From positions 1-64,000 of the forward strand of contig JAKSYS010000131.1 of assembly GCA_022925895.1 (NCBI GenBank): a stretch of 64,000 nt of DNA, written 5' to 3'. Below the pieces are notes generated by a model. The model had not been told where the DNA came from and searched no databases. It was given only the letters and a program-made list of their open reading frames with translations. Of this stretch, positions 41,330 to 52,483 are shown one piece after another. This stretch comes from Fragilaria crotonensis. Lineage: Eukaryota > Bacillariophyta > Fragilariophyceae > Fragilariales > Fragilariaceae. The position numbers and the translations under genes are program-made. Each line of letters starts with the position of its first letter. Position 1 is the stretch's first letter.

Positions 41330-42931
41330 ATGGCAACGTCGTCGTCGGCACCTTATGGTTCGTCTCCCTACGCTTCGTTATCGTCGCCATCCGCAGCAAA
41401 GGTTGATGATCGTGGCGTAGCTCATGGTGCAAGTGTCGGTGATACCAAGAAATTGGAACATGCACTACCGACTGACCCAAGAATGCAATTACCCGCCGGG
41501 TTTGGAATGGTAGAGTCGATGGGAAGGCCTCCATTTGTTTATGCAAGCAATTCCGACGTTGGTCCTGGAGCATTTCCCGTACGCACGGCTCGCAGCACAG
41601 CAGCAAGTCGCACCTTCAGGACTCCCAGTGGTTCGTATGATTCCCCGAAAGAGTTTGCTACTGAAGAATCCAAACAGGAAGATGGAGTGCCAAACTCCGC
41701 AGCTGCTGGAATTGATGTGTATGCAGTGGAAGCCCAACGTGTACCAGATGGAAATGAGGATGGAACGGTGTTGGTTGCCGAGGCCCAATACGTCAGCAGA
41801 ATGAAATGGTACCAACGTCGTTGGATTGTTGCAGGTCTTGCCTTGTGTGCGTGCGGTTTTGCTGCTGCGGTGGCAGTGGCGATGGTGGTACTTTTAGTTC
41901 GTCCACCATCTGCGGCTAATAGCAGTTCTTCAGCGCCTCCAACCACGGCCCTAATAACAACGGCGCCCGCAACTCCCGATCCAACACCGCCGCCCCCCAC
42001 GTTCGCTCCAATTGCGCCCATATCACCTACCCCGAAACCAATCAGCACGGCGTTTCCCACACAGGCACCAACTTCGAGAAGGCCCACCACCACCTCGAAA
42101 CCGACCCCCTTCTTGACGCCGTTTGGAATTGCCTGCAACTTTCTTTCCATTTCAAATGTGACCAAGTGTCGATCGACATTTGTGTTTGACTCTGATTATG
42201 GCGTCACAACGACTGGTTCCACCATTCCCAGTGAGATTGGACTACTGACGCAGTTGACGTATTTGGATGTTGAGAGCAATTCGTTGAGTTCGACGATTCC
42301 CAGTGAGATTGGACTCTTGACACAATTGAGGAAATTGGATATCTCAAGGAATGCATTAACTTCAACAATTCCCAGTGAGATCGGACTCTTGACACTGTTG
42401 ACGGAGTTGGATTTCTCCAACAATCAGTTGACTGGGACAATTCCGTCATCCCTCTGCTCACTCACTTCTCTCTACGGGAATATCGCTTTCGACGATGGAG
42501 AAATCACGTGTCCGACGCCGTTTGGAATTGCCTGCAACTTTCTTTACATTCGAAATGTGAGCAAGTGTCGATCGACATTTGCGTTTGACTCTGATAATGG
42601 CGTCACAACGACTGGTTCCACCATTCCAAGTGAGATTGGACTTCTGACGCAGTTGACGTATTTGGATGTTGAGAGCAATTCGTTGAGTTCGACGATTCCC
42701 AGTGAGATTGGACTCTTGACACAATTGAGGAAATTGGATATCTCAAGGAATGCATTAACTTCAACAATTCCCAGTGAGATCGGACTCTTGACACTGTTGA
42801 CGGAGTTGGATTTCTCCAACAATCAGTTGACTGGGACAATTCCGTCATCCCTCTGCTCACTCATTTCTCTCTACGGGAATATTGGTATCGACGATTGGGA
42901 AATCACGTGTGCGTCAGATTGTTGTTTCTGA
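41330..42931 (+). CDS. LRR single-pass membrane protein B with duplicated LRR module
   Basis: 533 residues from the first ATG in the frame (MATSSSAPYGSSPYAS). An in-frame TAG lies upstream, and the ancestral start is deleted, so this ATG is the best available start. Residues 1-157: Ser-rich hydrophilic tail. 158-164: MKWYQRR. About 165-190: membrane helix (WIVAGLALCACGFAAAVAVA ...). About 191-262: Pro/Thr stalk. Then two successive modules, each with Cys cap (ACNFLSISNVTKC), three LRRs of 24 residues (IPSEIGLLTQLTYLD...) and C-cap (IPSSLCSL...GEITC). The Arg-rich sequence before the helix predicts N-in, LRR-out (type II). No signal peptide. Likely extracellular recognition or adhesion; no enzymatic domain. 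LINE4 lies upstream and a copia element downstream, so expression may be altered. Confidence 0.75.
   Translation: MATSSSAPYGSSPYASLSSPSAAKVDDRGVAHGASVGDTKKLEHALPTDPRMQLPAGFGMVESMGRPPFVYASNSDVGPGAFPVRTARSTAASRTFRTPSGSYDSPKEFATEESKQEDGVPNSAAAGIDVYAVEAQRVPDGNEDGTVLVAEAQYVSRMKWYQRRWIVAGLALCACGFAAAVAVAMVVLLVRPPSAANSSSSAPPTTALITTAPATPDPTPPPPTFAPIAPISPTPKPISTAFPTQAPTSRRPTTTSKPTPFLTPFGIACNFLSISNVTKCRSTFVFDSDYGVTTTGSTIPSEIGLLTQLTYLDVESNSLSSTIPSEIGLLTQLRKLDISRNALTSTIPSEIGLLTLLTELDFSNNQLTGTIPSSLCSLTSLYGNIAFDDGEITCPTPFGIACNFLYIRNVSKCRSTFAFDSDNGVTTTGSTIPSEIGLLTQLTYLDVESNSLSSTIPSEIGLLTQLRKLDISRNALTSTIPSEIGLLTLLTELDFSNNQLTGTIPSSLCSLISLYGNIGIDDWEITCASDCCF
42115..42912 (+). repeat. Tandem in-frame 399-bp duplication inside LRR gene B
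   Basis: 42115-42513 and 42514-42912 are nearly identical, both starting GACGCCGTTTGGAATTGCC. 399 bp is exactly 133 codons and covers cap, three LRRs and C-cap. The LRR part differs at only a few bases, so the duplication is recent. Confidence 0.9.
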
Positions 42932-43110
42932 ATCTGCAGCGGCTGAAGTGAAAGAATGAATGGATGAAGGCAGCAATGAAAAAGGCACAGGAGACGGGTC
43001 GTGTTTGCGGATATTCGAGTTTGACTTTTGAGGGATCGGCGGAAGCAAGGAATGGCGGAATCAGGCGGATGGATTTTGGCGGCGGATGGTGTGATGTGTG
43101 ATGGGATTCG
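42932..43110 (+). other. 3' flank of LRR gene B up to the copia insertion
   Basis: Matches 3' flanks of A, C and D (GAATGAATGGATGAAGGCAG, GAGTTTGACTTTTGAGGGAT). It resumes after the copia element at 50546 (TGTTTGTGTGGAGAGTTGAG). Confidence 0.7.
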
Positions 43111-43309
43111 TGAAATTAAAGTTGGTTCACTTCGGTGAAAAAGTAAAATTATAAAGATAAATCTATTCTTCAAACTCCGAACACGAGTAGTGGTTCGCTC
43201 GTATCCGGTATGTATTGCACGATCAGAATTTCACAATGAAATTCCGATGACCGATGACTTTCCCGATGGGTCAGCGTTTTAAACCTGACTCAGCCTCGAT
43301 TACGTCACA
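43111..43309 (-). repeat. 3' LTR of the copia element
   Basis: 199 bp, TG...CA ends, matches 50341-50539 with one difference. A purine-rich run (on the minus strand) lies just inside it. Confidence 0.9.
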
Positions 43310-43340
43310 CTCCCTCTCGCGCCCGTCGGGATGGGGGAGG

Positions 43341-45001
43341 TCACCAACCAAGTACCGTACGACGATGTCGTTGCAAGGTTTCTTCGTTCAGCGCCTTCGT
43401 TAGAAAATCAGCCGGTTGCTCATGCGTACTTATCGGATGAATGCTTATTTCTTTCCTCTCCACGTAATCTCGGAAATGATGTAGACGCACGTTCAGATGT
43501 TTCGTCCGCGGTCTGTATTTGTGGATTTTCGCCATTTCTAGCGCCCCACTGTTATCCTCGAATACGTGGCAGTGAACCCTCGCTTGTGGCGCACTGATGG
43601 GGAAGCCTCTTCGCTTCATTTCCTTCAAGAGTTGCATGATCGGTATCGCATCTCGCAATGCGTAACTCAATCCCGTATATTCGCTCTCGGTGGATGATAA
43701 CGCCACTTCCGTTTGCAACTGTGACTTCCACAGGAGAGGACAGCCTGCGTAGTTAATTATGTAACCATGTCGCGACCTCGCCGTATCGCGGTCATGTGCT
43801 GCCTCCGCTGGGTCCCAATCGCCACAGAAACTGGCGTCGACATATACTTCGAGTTCTTTGTTCGCCAATGGTCTCATGATTGTTCCCATGGTTCGCGTGC
43901 CTTTCAAGTACCGCCCCAACCATCTCACGGCTTCGCCGTGCTCGATCTTTGGGTCCGATACGAAACGTGCACATTGATGGACAGCGTAAGAGATATCGCT
44001 TCGCGTTGCCTTTTCAAGGTAGTTTAATTTTCCTATAACGGAGCGATAGTTGAACGAATCGTCGAACGACGGGGATTTAGAGTGTCGTGCGAAGCTTTGA
44101 AGATGCTGCAGGTGTCGATCGGGTGTTGATTTTATCATCGTCCAGTCGCAGGTCCTGAGAATCTGATCGATGAGGTGGGGTTGCGTTAAGTGTATCGTCC
44201 CATCTTGCCTCCTGTCGATGTTGACTCCCAAGAAATCCGCTAGGTCGCCTTCAACGGTGATCTGAAGATTCGCTTTAGTTTGCAACTCCTTGATGATCTT
44301 TCGATCTCTTTTGTCAGTCCTGCCAACAGACTGTCGTCCGTGTACAGAACATACAGCGTCTTTCCTCGATAGAATACGCACTCGTCGACTTTTGATTGCT
44401 TGAAGTTAAGTTCGTTCACTAGTTTCGAAACAAGGAATTGATTCCAGACTCGGCCCGCCTGTTTCTGGCCGTAGATGTTCCGATGCAGCTTCAGAACGTA
44501 GTCCTTCGGGTCAGAGTCGCACTCGAGGTCTATCCCTTTTGGTATCTTCATATAAAGTGTCTTTTCAATCGGCGCCTGAGCGAATGCCTGCACGAAGTCG
44601 ATCTGCTTCGTGTGCCATCCGTGGAGAGCGGTGAGAGTCAAGAGCATGCGCACCGAGTTCCATGATGCGACGGGCGAATACGTCATGTCATAGTGTTCAC
44701 CTTTTCGCATCCTGGATCCATCGATATTGAGTCGCGCTTTGTATTTCTTAATCTCTCCTGTTTTCGCATCTCTCTTTCGTCGCATCTGCCAGACTGCCGG
44801 TAAAACGGTTTGGTCGCTGGGGACCTCGGACTTGTGTACGACGGTAAAATTACCATTTTCGAACTGGTCCGTCACCTCTTTCAGCATGCTCGATTGGAAC
44901 TCCTCGCTGTCCTTTTCTCGCATTGCTTGGTGGTAGTACATTGTGTCTGGATCTGACACAGCTTTGAGTGCTAGTAGGGGTTCGTCCCAGTTGATCTCGT
45001 C
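43341..45001 (-). other. copia pol part: reverse transcriptase and RNase H
   Basis: Part of the copia fossil. Recognisable RT patterns (KARLNIDGSRMRKGEHYD, IDFVQAFAQAPIEKTLYMKI, LHRNIYGQKQAGRVWN, YVLYTDDSLLAG) and RNase H patterns (EVYVDASFCGDW, ALSSTESEYTGLSYALRDAI, KHLNVRLHHFRDYVERKEI). It is typical of Ty1/copia elements in order and motif. Confidence 0.85.
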
Positions 45002-45016
45002 GTTGTCGGGGAACAT
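45002..45016. repeat. Target duplication of LINE5, left copy
   Basis: GTTGTCGGGGAACAT, 15 bp, identical to 46373-46387. Confidence 0.9.
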
Positions 45017-46372
45017 GACAGCAAAGCAGCAATACAACGAGTGCTCCGCCATACACGACATGGCCGTCCACAACGGAAGCAACCCAACGACACGGATCTT
45101 ATGACCATCATCACTTCCAACACTCGAGATCTCAAACGTCCCATAAAGATTTCATGGATCAAAGGACACCAAGATGAAAGCATATCCTACGATCGCCTCC
45201 TCTACGAGCACGTCTCAATATCGACGCTGATTTCCTTCAGACACCGCCATCGCGGCAAATTGCAGCCCATAGAAAGAACCGATCACCATCCAGAACAACA
45301 GATGTCAATCTCCAAAATGGCACCAGGATCCAAAGTCAAGTTGACGCATGTATACGATTTCACGTCAACGGATACCACCTGAGACAATACATGCAATCTA
45401 GGAACAAATGGACAAAACATGGGACGAAATTGACTTCGATCCTTCGGAGCCCATTTCAAGTCCTGTCCTCATCTCAACAAACCTCTCACATGAAACACGT
45501 CCATGACCAACAACCACTGGGCAAACGCCTCAACCGAATCGCTCCCATCCCCGATCCCACCCTAGAGCAGTGTCCATGCTGCAAACACCGGACCGAGGAT
45601 CAACGTCATCTACTAACGTGCACAAGGAACCCGGACGCAAAAGACGCAATGTACCCTCAGAAAAACTATTATGACAGCCGATGACACCCACCCCTCTACC
45701 TGATAGTCGAAGGCATTCAACATTGGATCGACCACCGGAACAACCCTTCCAGCCAGCAACACACTCGTATCCACCGCATCTTCACGATCCCATCCGTTCC
45801 GCCATTGATTCCCAAGCACGCATCGGATGGCGTCACCTCTGACAGGCTTACTCAGCTCAGGATGGATCACACTAGCAAGCCTTGACATGCGCCAACACAA
45901 ACCTGAGCCAAAAACAGGGCCAACAGAATCCGCAAGTGCCTCATTGCAATCCACACCCACCCGCCAACTCTGGCTCGCCAGGAACGCAGTTCTCCACGCC
46001 GACACCGAAGCCACAACCACGGCTATAGCTCGCACAGCAGAACAGATCGAAGTCAGCTACTACCACAAGACCCCAACTTCTCCGATTCGACGATCGTCAC
46101 CTCTGCGATCGCAACCTTCAACAGCTTATGACTGGATCCTCCACAACTCGCAGACGATGGCTCCGACTCGTCAAATCCTCCGCTACAACACATACCCAAG
46201 ACGGCACACGACAGACATCGATACAAAGCTTTTTCCCAACGATACAGTAATCGGCGAGCACAGTAGTAACTAAGTTCTCGCGAGCCCACGCTCGCCGGAA
46301 CGGGGTACACTCTGGGGACCTAACGGTCCACAGACGGTGACAACCCTCAATAATTAGGTTTTATATATATAT
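45017..46372 (+). mobile_element. LINE5: 5'-truncated LINE with (TA)n tail inside the copia element
   Basis: 1356 bp on the plus strand between perfect 15-bp duplications. The 3' end is TTTTATATATATAT (46359-46372), not a T tail, so it belongs to another LINE group than LINE1 to LINE4. Coding remains: WIKGHQDE (end of RNase H, near 45,150), zinc motif CPCCKHRTEDQRHLLTC (about 45,570), LWLARNAVLHAD (about 45,970). The last parts resemble the LINE at 1-1435. Several frame changes are present. Confidence 0.85.
45041..46273 (+). pseudogene. LINE5 RNase H end and zinc region, frameshifted
   Basis: Three reading pieces (45041-45382, 45391-45684, 45827-46273) in changing frames carry the end of RNase H, the zf-RVT-like zinc motif CPCCKHRTEDQRHLLTC and a C-terminal block with RQLWLARNAVLHADTEATTT. 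No RT is left. It cannot encode an active product. Confidence 0.7.
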
Positions 46373-46387
46373 GTTGTCGGGGAACAT
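46373..46387. repeat. Target duplication of LINE5, right copy
   Basis: GTTGTCGGGGAACAT, identical to 45002-45016. Confidence 0.9.
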
Positions 46388-48421
46388 TGCCACGTAGCAA
46401 AAGATCTCCCCTTCAACGTCGTGCGACGTCAGATCTGATATCTCCGTCGTCATCGCTTCGATCAACCGCGGTGCAGGCCTGGCCTTTCGGCCTGACCTGG
46501 TCGTTGTTTCGACCATAGTGTTGTCAACCTCCGTCGAAGCACCTTCCTCGTAACGGGGTATCGGTGGGCCGTCGCCCCCGACGTTCGCTGCAGCTCGTAC
46601 CCTTGTGTATCGCGGGTCCGTTGTTTGTGCCTGCTCCTTTGACTTTCCCTGACTTCTTTTCCGTTTGTTTGATCCCGGCCGTTGCTCACGCATCGCGGCA
46701 CCGGTGATCGTTGTCATATCCTTAGCTGGTTTCGACCTGCGCTCCTTGGAGTCCGACTCCTCTGAGCGACAAAGCCTGCTCGGATCTGCCACATTGATTT
46801 CGTGGTGACGTCTTTGACGGTATCGAACGTTGGGTCAAAGCGACATGGAACTGTGGGCTAACCAGTCCAGTCTCTCGACTCAACACAAGCGATACGCTTC
46901 TCCCGTGTTGTGGGGATTTGCCCAGGTAGATGCCTGGTTTGGATCGGTGCCTCCATTTGTGGAACGGTCTCTGTCCTTGGAGTTCGTTTTCAAGACATAC
47001 GTCGGCGACCCAAAAGGTTTCCAGTGTTTGGGGTTGCTCGAGACTTTGGTTCCCGCGAATATATCGATTGGAGTTCTCCTGTCTCGATCCTGGAAGCTCG
47101 GTGTGTTATTCACCGCTTCGTTTGCGTTTCGTATCGCGTAGGGCCATAAGTTGGCGGTGACGCTGTCCTTCCATCGCGAACTTGCGTGGATTAGCATCGA
47201 CCTCGCCAATTCCTGTAGCTCCCTTATTCGCCTTTCGGCATGGCCGTTTTGGTGGTGGGCGTTTACCCCTGCAAAGGTCATTCCTTGTTGGTCCTTTCTG
47301 CACGCCTCCATCCATTGGTGGGCTTTGAATATGCCGTTGTCGGCGTGGTAGTTCGAGATCCGGACGCCATGGCGCTGTGCGAATGCCTCGAAGGCCTTCT
47401 TGCCTTCTATCGTCTCTTCAGCCGAAGCCGTCTTTTGCAGGTAGACGAATCCGAGTCGGCTAAATTGATCGACAAACACCGTTGCATATTTGTATCTCTT
47501 CGTCGTCAGGAACCCTGTCATCTGCGCGATTAAACCTGGTGTCGGAGAGACTAGTTGGTCGACAGATACGACGTGTCCGGGTCGTTGGGCCATTTCACCC
47601 TCCTTCCCTAGTTTGGATGTCTTGCCTCGCCATGGTCGCCGTGTTGCCTTCGAGTAAAGGCACGCCGAACATGTTGGTATCCTGCAGGTTGCAAGTCGTT
47701 TCGGGAGTATGCCTTGCTTGGCCATCTCTTGTAGCTTGCGCATCGAGATGTGGCCGTATTGATGGTGTAGCATCAACAGCTCGGCCAGGTCGCTCGGTTG
47801 TCGGTCTTCCTCGTCGGTTATGACGTTTATTTCTGACGTGGGCTCCGTTGTGTTTCCTCCCTCTGAGGCCGTTGTGATGGGGCCATTTAAGGAGAAGTCG
47901 ACGGGCGTCGCTCTAGCGGATTCGTCGGTTTCGGTCGTTGTCGGAGGGGGCGTCCATGTTTGTTGCCATGGAGTTGCCTCGTCCGACGGTCGTTCCTCCA
48001 CATCGTACGCGTCCGCTTGCTCGTCTTCGTCGTCGGAGATGATTCCACTTGGTAGGGCGATAGGATCTGACATTGGTTCGTTCAGATCGGCCTCACAACA
48101 GAACGCCTTGAAGTTCCGATAACCTGGAGCCAACATGAACGTCGCGACGTTGTCCCGTTTTCCCAGTTGAATTGTTTTCTGGTGTCGTCCACCGTCCCAA
48201 AACATGACACACTCGTTGCCATCGGTGCGCTCTCCGCACTCGCGCTGGTGTCGCTTGTGGCGTGCTTGCGTCTGGGCCCAATGTTGCGGGCTGAGCAATC
48301 GCACTCTGCCATCTGGAACGTAGTACGAATTTGGGATTTTGAATGTCGTGACAATTCCTGGTCGTCCTCCCAACTCCATTTTAACGTGCCGACCTTGATG
48401 TTCGTTGTTCTGGATCCCCAA
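46388..48421 (-). other. copia pol part: integrase region
   Basis: Part of the copia fossil. GAG-pre-integrase zinc pattern (LHHQYGHISMRKLQ ... CRIPTCSACLYSKATRRPW) and integrase core patterns (VVSVDQLVSP, NYHADNGIFKAHQW, HHQNGHAERRIRELQE), followed by the usual acidic, low-complexity linker toward the reverse transcriptase. Confidence 0.85.
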
Positions 48422-49097
48422 AACCTTTCACAATCCGATTGCTTGGTTCGAGTGGTCCGTCGAAATCATCTGGGTCGTGGGATATGCACGCAGAGCATCG
48501 ATTATCTATTCTACGAGTTCTGAATCCGTATCGAAACGCACCTCCCTCTCGGTCGATATGGTCGCGTTCGCCTGCATTGCCAAGACTGCGGACATCGCCA
48601 TCACCTTGCACGTGGTGCGACAGTGTCGATGCACCACGCCTCGTATTCGGCGTCGTCTCGTTCCTCTCGGCGTGGCAGCGATGCGTTCAATCCATTCGCC
48701 TACCACGTTTGCCAACCGTGTCGCCTCTTTCGATCCTCTCATCCACCAACCTGGAGGCTTGCGTTTCCTCCTTCTGATCGTTGGTGATTGAGGATCGACG
48801 CGATCAATACGATGAGCAGTTGGATCGGAATCCTCGCGGTTCGCAACGCTTTAGTTGTTAGGTCGCAGAGGGCTGGTTCGACACGCTCTCGGATCGTGTG
48901 TCCGATTCGCTTAATTGTTGTGAGTAGTAGGGTGGGTTGAGGCCATTGCATAGTTATCGTCAGCACTAGTAACGTTATCGTTAATAACGTCGTTGCCAAA
49001 GTCGCGGCCCACCCTCCCCGTCAATCACTGTTTTCGTCGGATACTTCATGCTCAGCGACCTTCTGCTCCATCTTTGCAACATAGGCCTTCGCAATCT

Positions 49098-50317
49098 TCA
49101 ACTTCTTGACAATTCCTTTCTTGTTGTCTTTGTTGTCGGAGCTTGCGGTTCTCTTCGTCGCATGTGTTTCCGAGTTGGGTGGTGGTGCACCTCCGCGGCA
49201 GTCCTTGGGCTTGTGTGCCCTCCATTTTCACAGGTGCCGCCGGTGTCCTTGCCACACCAGTAGTAGGTGAATTCCTTGAATTTGGCTACCTTCTTCTCAC
49301 CGGGCTTTGGTGGAGGCCAGTTCTTAGGGTGTTCAGCCTTTCCACCATCCTTGCCCGATTGTTTGGTCCGCTCTCCGGTCTTGCTTTTCCCTGTGGACGC
49401 ACTTTTCTTTCCCATCTCGATGGAGACCTTTTGTTCAGGTTCTTCATTGTGGAGGTGAGCTTCGCTTCGAGAGCGACGATCTTTTCCTCCGCTGTGGGGG
49501 CGTTCCAGGTACCTTTCTCGACCATGGCGTCGTACTTGTTCTTCGCCGATATCATCAAGTCGTCAGGGGATATTTCGTTCCCCTCCTCGTGGTCGTCCTG
49601 CTTGCGAGTGAGCCAAGCTCTGAACGTCTCGTCGCTCACTGCACCATAACCCTTGAAGAGGTTGATGAGAAGGTCGGAGGTTGTCTGGTTTCTCGCCGAC
49701 AATGACTGGATGAGGAGCTTGACGTATTGGTTGAACTTTCCGATATCGCTGTCGATGGTGATGATGTATGTGTCCAACGTCGACAACTTGGTTCGGATTT
49801 GATTCGTTGTCGCGTTCGTGTCCAAGTGACTCTCGCGAATCACAATCTTCAAGAGGGCCACTCCACTGTTGTACCTGGCGCCATCGATCTCGACCTGGTA
49901 CTGATCTGCCCAGATCATGACCTTCTTCTTCGCCTCGCTCGTTAGGGAGGCCATGAGGCATTGGTACAACATGTAGGTGTCTTGTGCCTTGCGAACTTGA
50001 GATCCGATGTAAGTCCTCTCGGATTCGATGACTTGCTCTAACGTGATGGTGCCGTAGTTCTCGAGCATGTTTTCCTCGTCGGGGATCTCTTCTCCGGGAT
50101 TCGTGGTGACATTGAGAATGCCGTCCATCCATCCCATTTCCATAGCGCGGTCTTGGACTTCGCGTAGGAACTGGAAGAGTCTGTCGGCATCACATGGGAA
50201 TGGGTCGTCGGTGACCGCGCGAATTCCCGATCGATAGATCTTGTGATGTTCCGCCCTTGAGTAGTCGAGGGGGCCATCGACGGCTTGAGCCGGAGCCAAA
50301 GCGAAGTTAGCAGCCAT
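49098..50317 (-). other. copia gag-like part
   Basis: Part of the copia fossil. Gag-like protein beginning MAANFALAPAQAVDGPLDYS near the 5' LTR, with helical capsid-like sequence and a C-terminal region with a Cys/His pattern (YYWCGKDTGGTCENGGH) in place of a standard CCHC knuckle. The span 48422-49097 between gag and integrase should hold the protease; I could not identify its active site. Confidence 0.7.
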
Positions 50318-50340
50318 TCTAGCTTAGCGCAGAGGAAGCG

Positions 50341-50539
50341 TGAAATTAAAGTTGATTCACTTCGGTGAAAAAGTAAAATTATAAAGATAAATCTATTCTT
50401 CAAACTCCGAACACGAGTAGTGGTTCGCTCGTATCCGGTATGTATTGCACGATCAGAATTTCACAATGAAATTCCGATGACCGATGACTTTCCCGATGGG
50501 TCAGCGTTTTAAACCTGACTCAGCCTCGATTACGTCACA
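50341..50539 (-). repeat. 5' LTR of the copia element
   Basis: 199 bp, one difference from 43111-43309. It begins TGTGACGTAATCG in element orientation. Confidence 0.9.
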
Positions 50540-50545
50540 GATTCG

Positions 50546-52183
50546 TGTTTGTGTGGAGAGTTGAGAGAGAGAAGAATGAAGGATTGATACTGGGGACCAT
50601 GTACAGTACTCCGAGTGCAAGTCGTCGTGTAGGGTGTAGGATATATGAGTAAGGAGGATGCATGGATTACATTTAAGTGGTTAGACAATCCCAATAATGT
50701 GGAGAATGCCAGATCATCATTCCGGTCCTTGCATTGAGGGTGCCCTTCTTGATGGCTTGCTTCTGCATCGGTGTAGAAAGTGGTATCCTCTTGTGTGTGC
50801 GAGTGAAGTGTATGCTCGTTCTGTCAAAGGCAGTGTTCAATCTTCTGATGCTTTTCTGCAATGGCTGAAGCAATGAAGCCATACGATGCGTGTAACAACA
50901 AATGAGGGAAGGTACGTTTTGTCATTGGGGCCACCTTGAATAACAAGATACGCAAATAAAACAGATTCGAAATGCAAGTTATCATCTGAAGTACTAAAGT
51001 CATGTTATAAAAAAGCCCCGAAATAACACCGTGGCATGAAGCATTGAAGCGCTCCATCCCTTTTCCAGAGTTCTCTGTCAGCCGTAATGACCAAGCCTTG
51101 TCTAACCGTATCGCAATATCCCTGCGCTCTAATTTCCTGCTAAAAAAGGCGTGCGAGGATACCTAGTTCGAGTCGGCATGGCAAATCTCATCCATCCAAA
51201 AAGCTGCTGATTCAAAATAGCTTCGTCAACTCCAATGGCATCCTTCCATCCTTTTTCTTGCTTGCACTTGCATTCAAAAAAATAAAAGAACCATATGAAA
51301 TCATTGTGAATAATGTTGTCAACTTCGTAATTTGTATTTGATAATCGTCGGACCCCTTTCCATCCTTCAAATTCGTCACAACCGGATTTAGTAGACGCCT
51401 TCTTCCTGAGTCTCTGATGCTGTTTATCGAGTCTCGATGGATCAAGGTTCTGACAAGAGTCACCTCTTTTCAACGGCTTTGTCGAGCCTGTTCAAGATGT
51501 GGCAGATCACCATGACAATAATGTCAAGTCTACGATTTGGTCAGACTGGACTGATCATGACTCATGACTGATAACGCCTTTCTGACCAGACGAAATTCCT
51601 CACAAACAAAGCTGATATACTAAGCGCAAGCCTTTTTCTTCATGAAGCAAGCGTAATTGAAAGTCGAAAGTGAATGAGCTCTCGACATGAACAAAAACGA
51701 GATACATCGGCCGCCCGAACGATGTAAGCGGTTGACATGGTGGGCTGTTTGCGCGGCGAGATCCGAAGTCGAGTCTTGACTCTGGACCCAAATGACACGT
51801 GCTTCGTACTGGTACCAGTACAACGTACATGGTACATGGTACCGACGGTCGATGATCCAAATGGCACATGCTCACATGCTTGATATGTATATATCATATA
51901 TGGATGCGTATACTTCTGCTGCAATACACCATTTGTTTAGAGAAATATATATATTTGGGACTATATATCTATATGTATGAGCATTGTCCGTACAATTGAA
52001 GGGTACGGATCTGGACGCAGACCCACTTATGTACGCGATGGGAGATTGACAATTCAGCCATATACTGTACGTACGCATGATACACATGACATATGATCCG
52101 GATCATCATTTCTGTGAAAACATTCTTTTATCCATATGTATATATATATGGAATGATGCATTAATTGTGCTTTGTGCGTCAAG
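50546..52183. other. Intergenic region between LRR units B and C
   Basis: Starts with the rest of the B 3' flank. 50690-50990 is related to 55780-56080 (shared GCCAGATCATCATT, AGGGTGCCC, TATTCGAAA-like blocks), so it belongs to the duplicated unit; short minus-strand frames there (MQKQAIKKGTLNARTGMMIW) are not recognisable. 51300-51470 resembles 56300-56490. 51490-51730 is the distal LRR flank block also seen at 21480-22020 and 62290-62510. No gene recognised. Confidence 0.55.
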
Positions 52184-52483
52184 ATTTTGAGAACTACTGG
52201 TAGTAGTATGGCATACGACGTGGAGTGTATTATTAGACAACAACTATAGAACCTTTTGCGGACTGAAAGCGTCGCTTTCCTTGACCTCATTGTTGTGTTT
52301 ACTTGTAGGCTCCTCAGACAGGACGAGACGATTGATAGTACTCGGAGTAGTTGTAAATTGTTTGAGTACTCTAGAGTTGATTTGATCCGAGGTCTTGGAG
52401 ACCCAATCGCTTCAAATACTTCGACGCTTCAATTCACGTGCACACACCCCACCAAAAGCACCGATTTATAATTCTTGCTTCTG
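52184..52483 (+). promoter_or_regulatory. 5' flank of LRR gene C
   Basis: Shared blocks: TTGAGAACTACTGGTAG, TTGACCTCATTGTTGTGTTT, CTCCTCAGACAGGACGAGAC, then AGTTGATTTGATCCGAGGTC, TTGGAGACCCAATCGCTTCA and TTCACGTGCACAC (E-box core) and CTTGCTTCTGATGG at the start. Confidence 0.5.

Larger units (their letters stand above)
43111..50539 (-). mobile_element. Ty1/copia-type LTR retrotransposon (CoDi-like), young, carrying a LINE insertion
   Basis: 7.4 kb with two 199-bp LTRs and internal parts in copia order on the minus strand: gag-like, integrase, reverse transcriptase, RNase H. The LTRs differ at one of 199 positions by eye, so the insertion is recent. The main visible damage is a 1.36-kb LINE fragment (LINE5) inside the pol region; apart from that it looks largely whole, with perhaps a few further breaks. 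The gag/pol character resembles diatom CoDi elements, inferred from pattern only. Confidence 0.85.
43105..50545. repeat. Target duplication around the copia element
   Basis: GATTCG at 43105-43110 and again at 50540-50545 (5-6 bp; Ty1/copia elements normally make 5 bp). The flanks together read as continuous LRR 3' flank, as in copy D (GCATTCGTGTTTGTGTGG). Confidence 0.75.
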
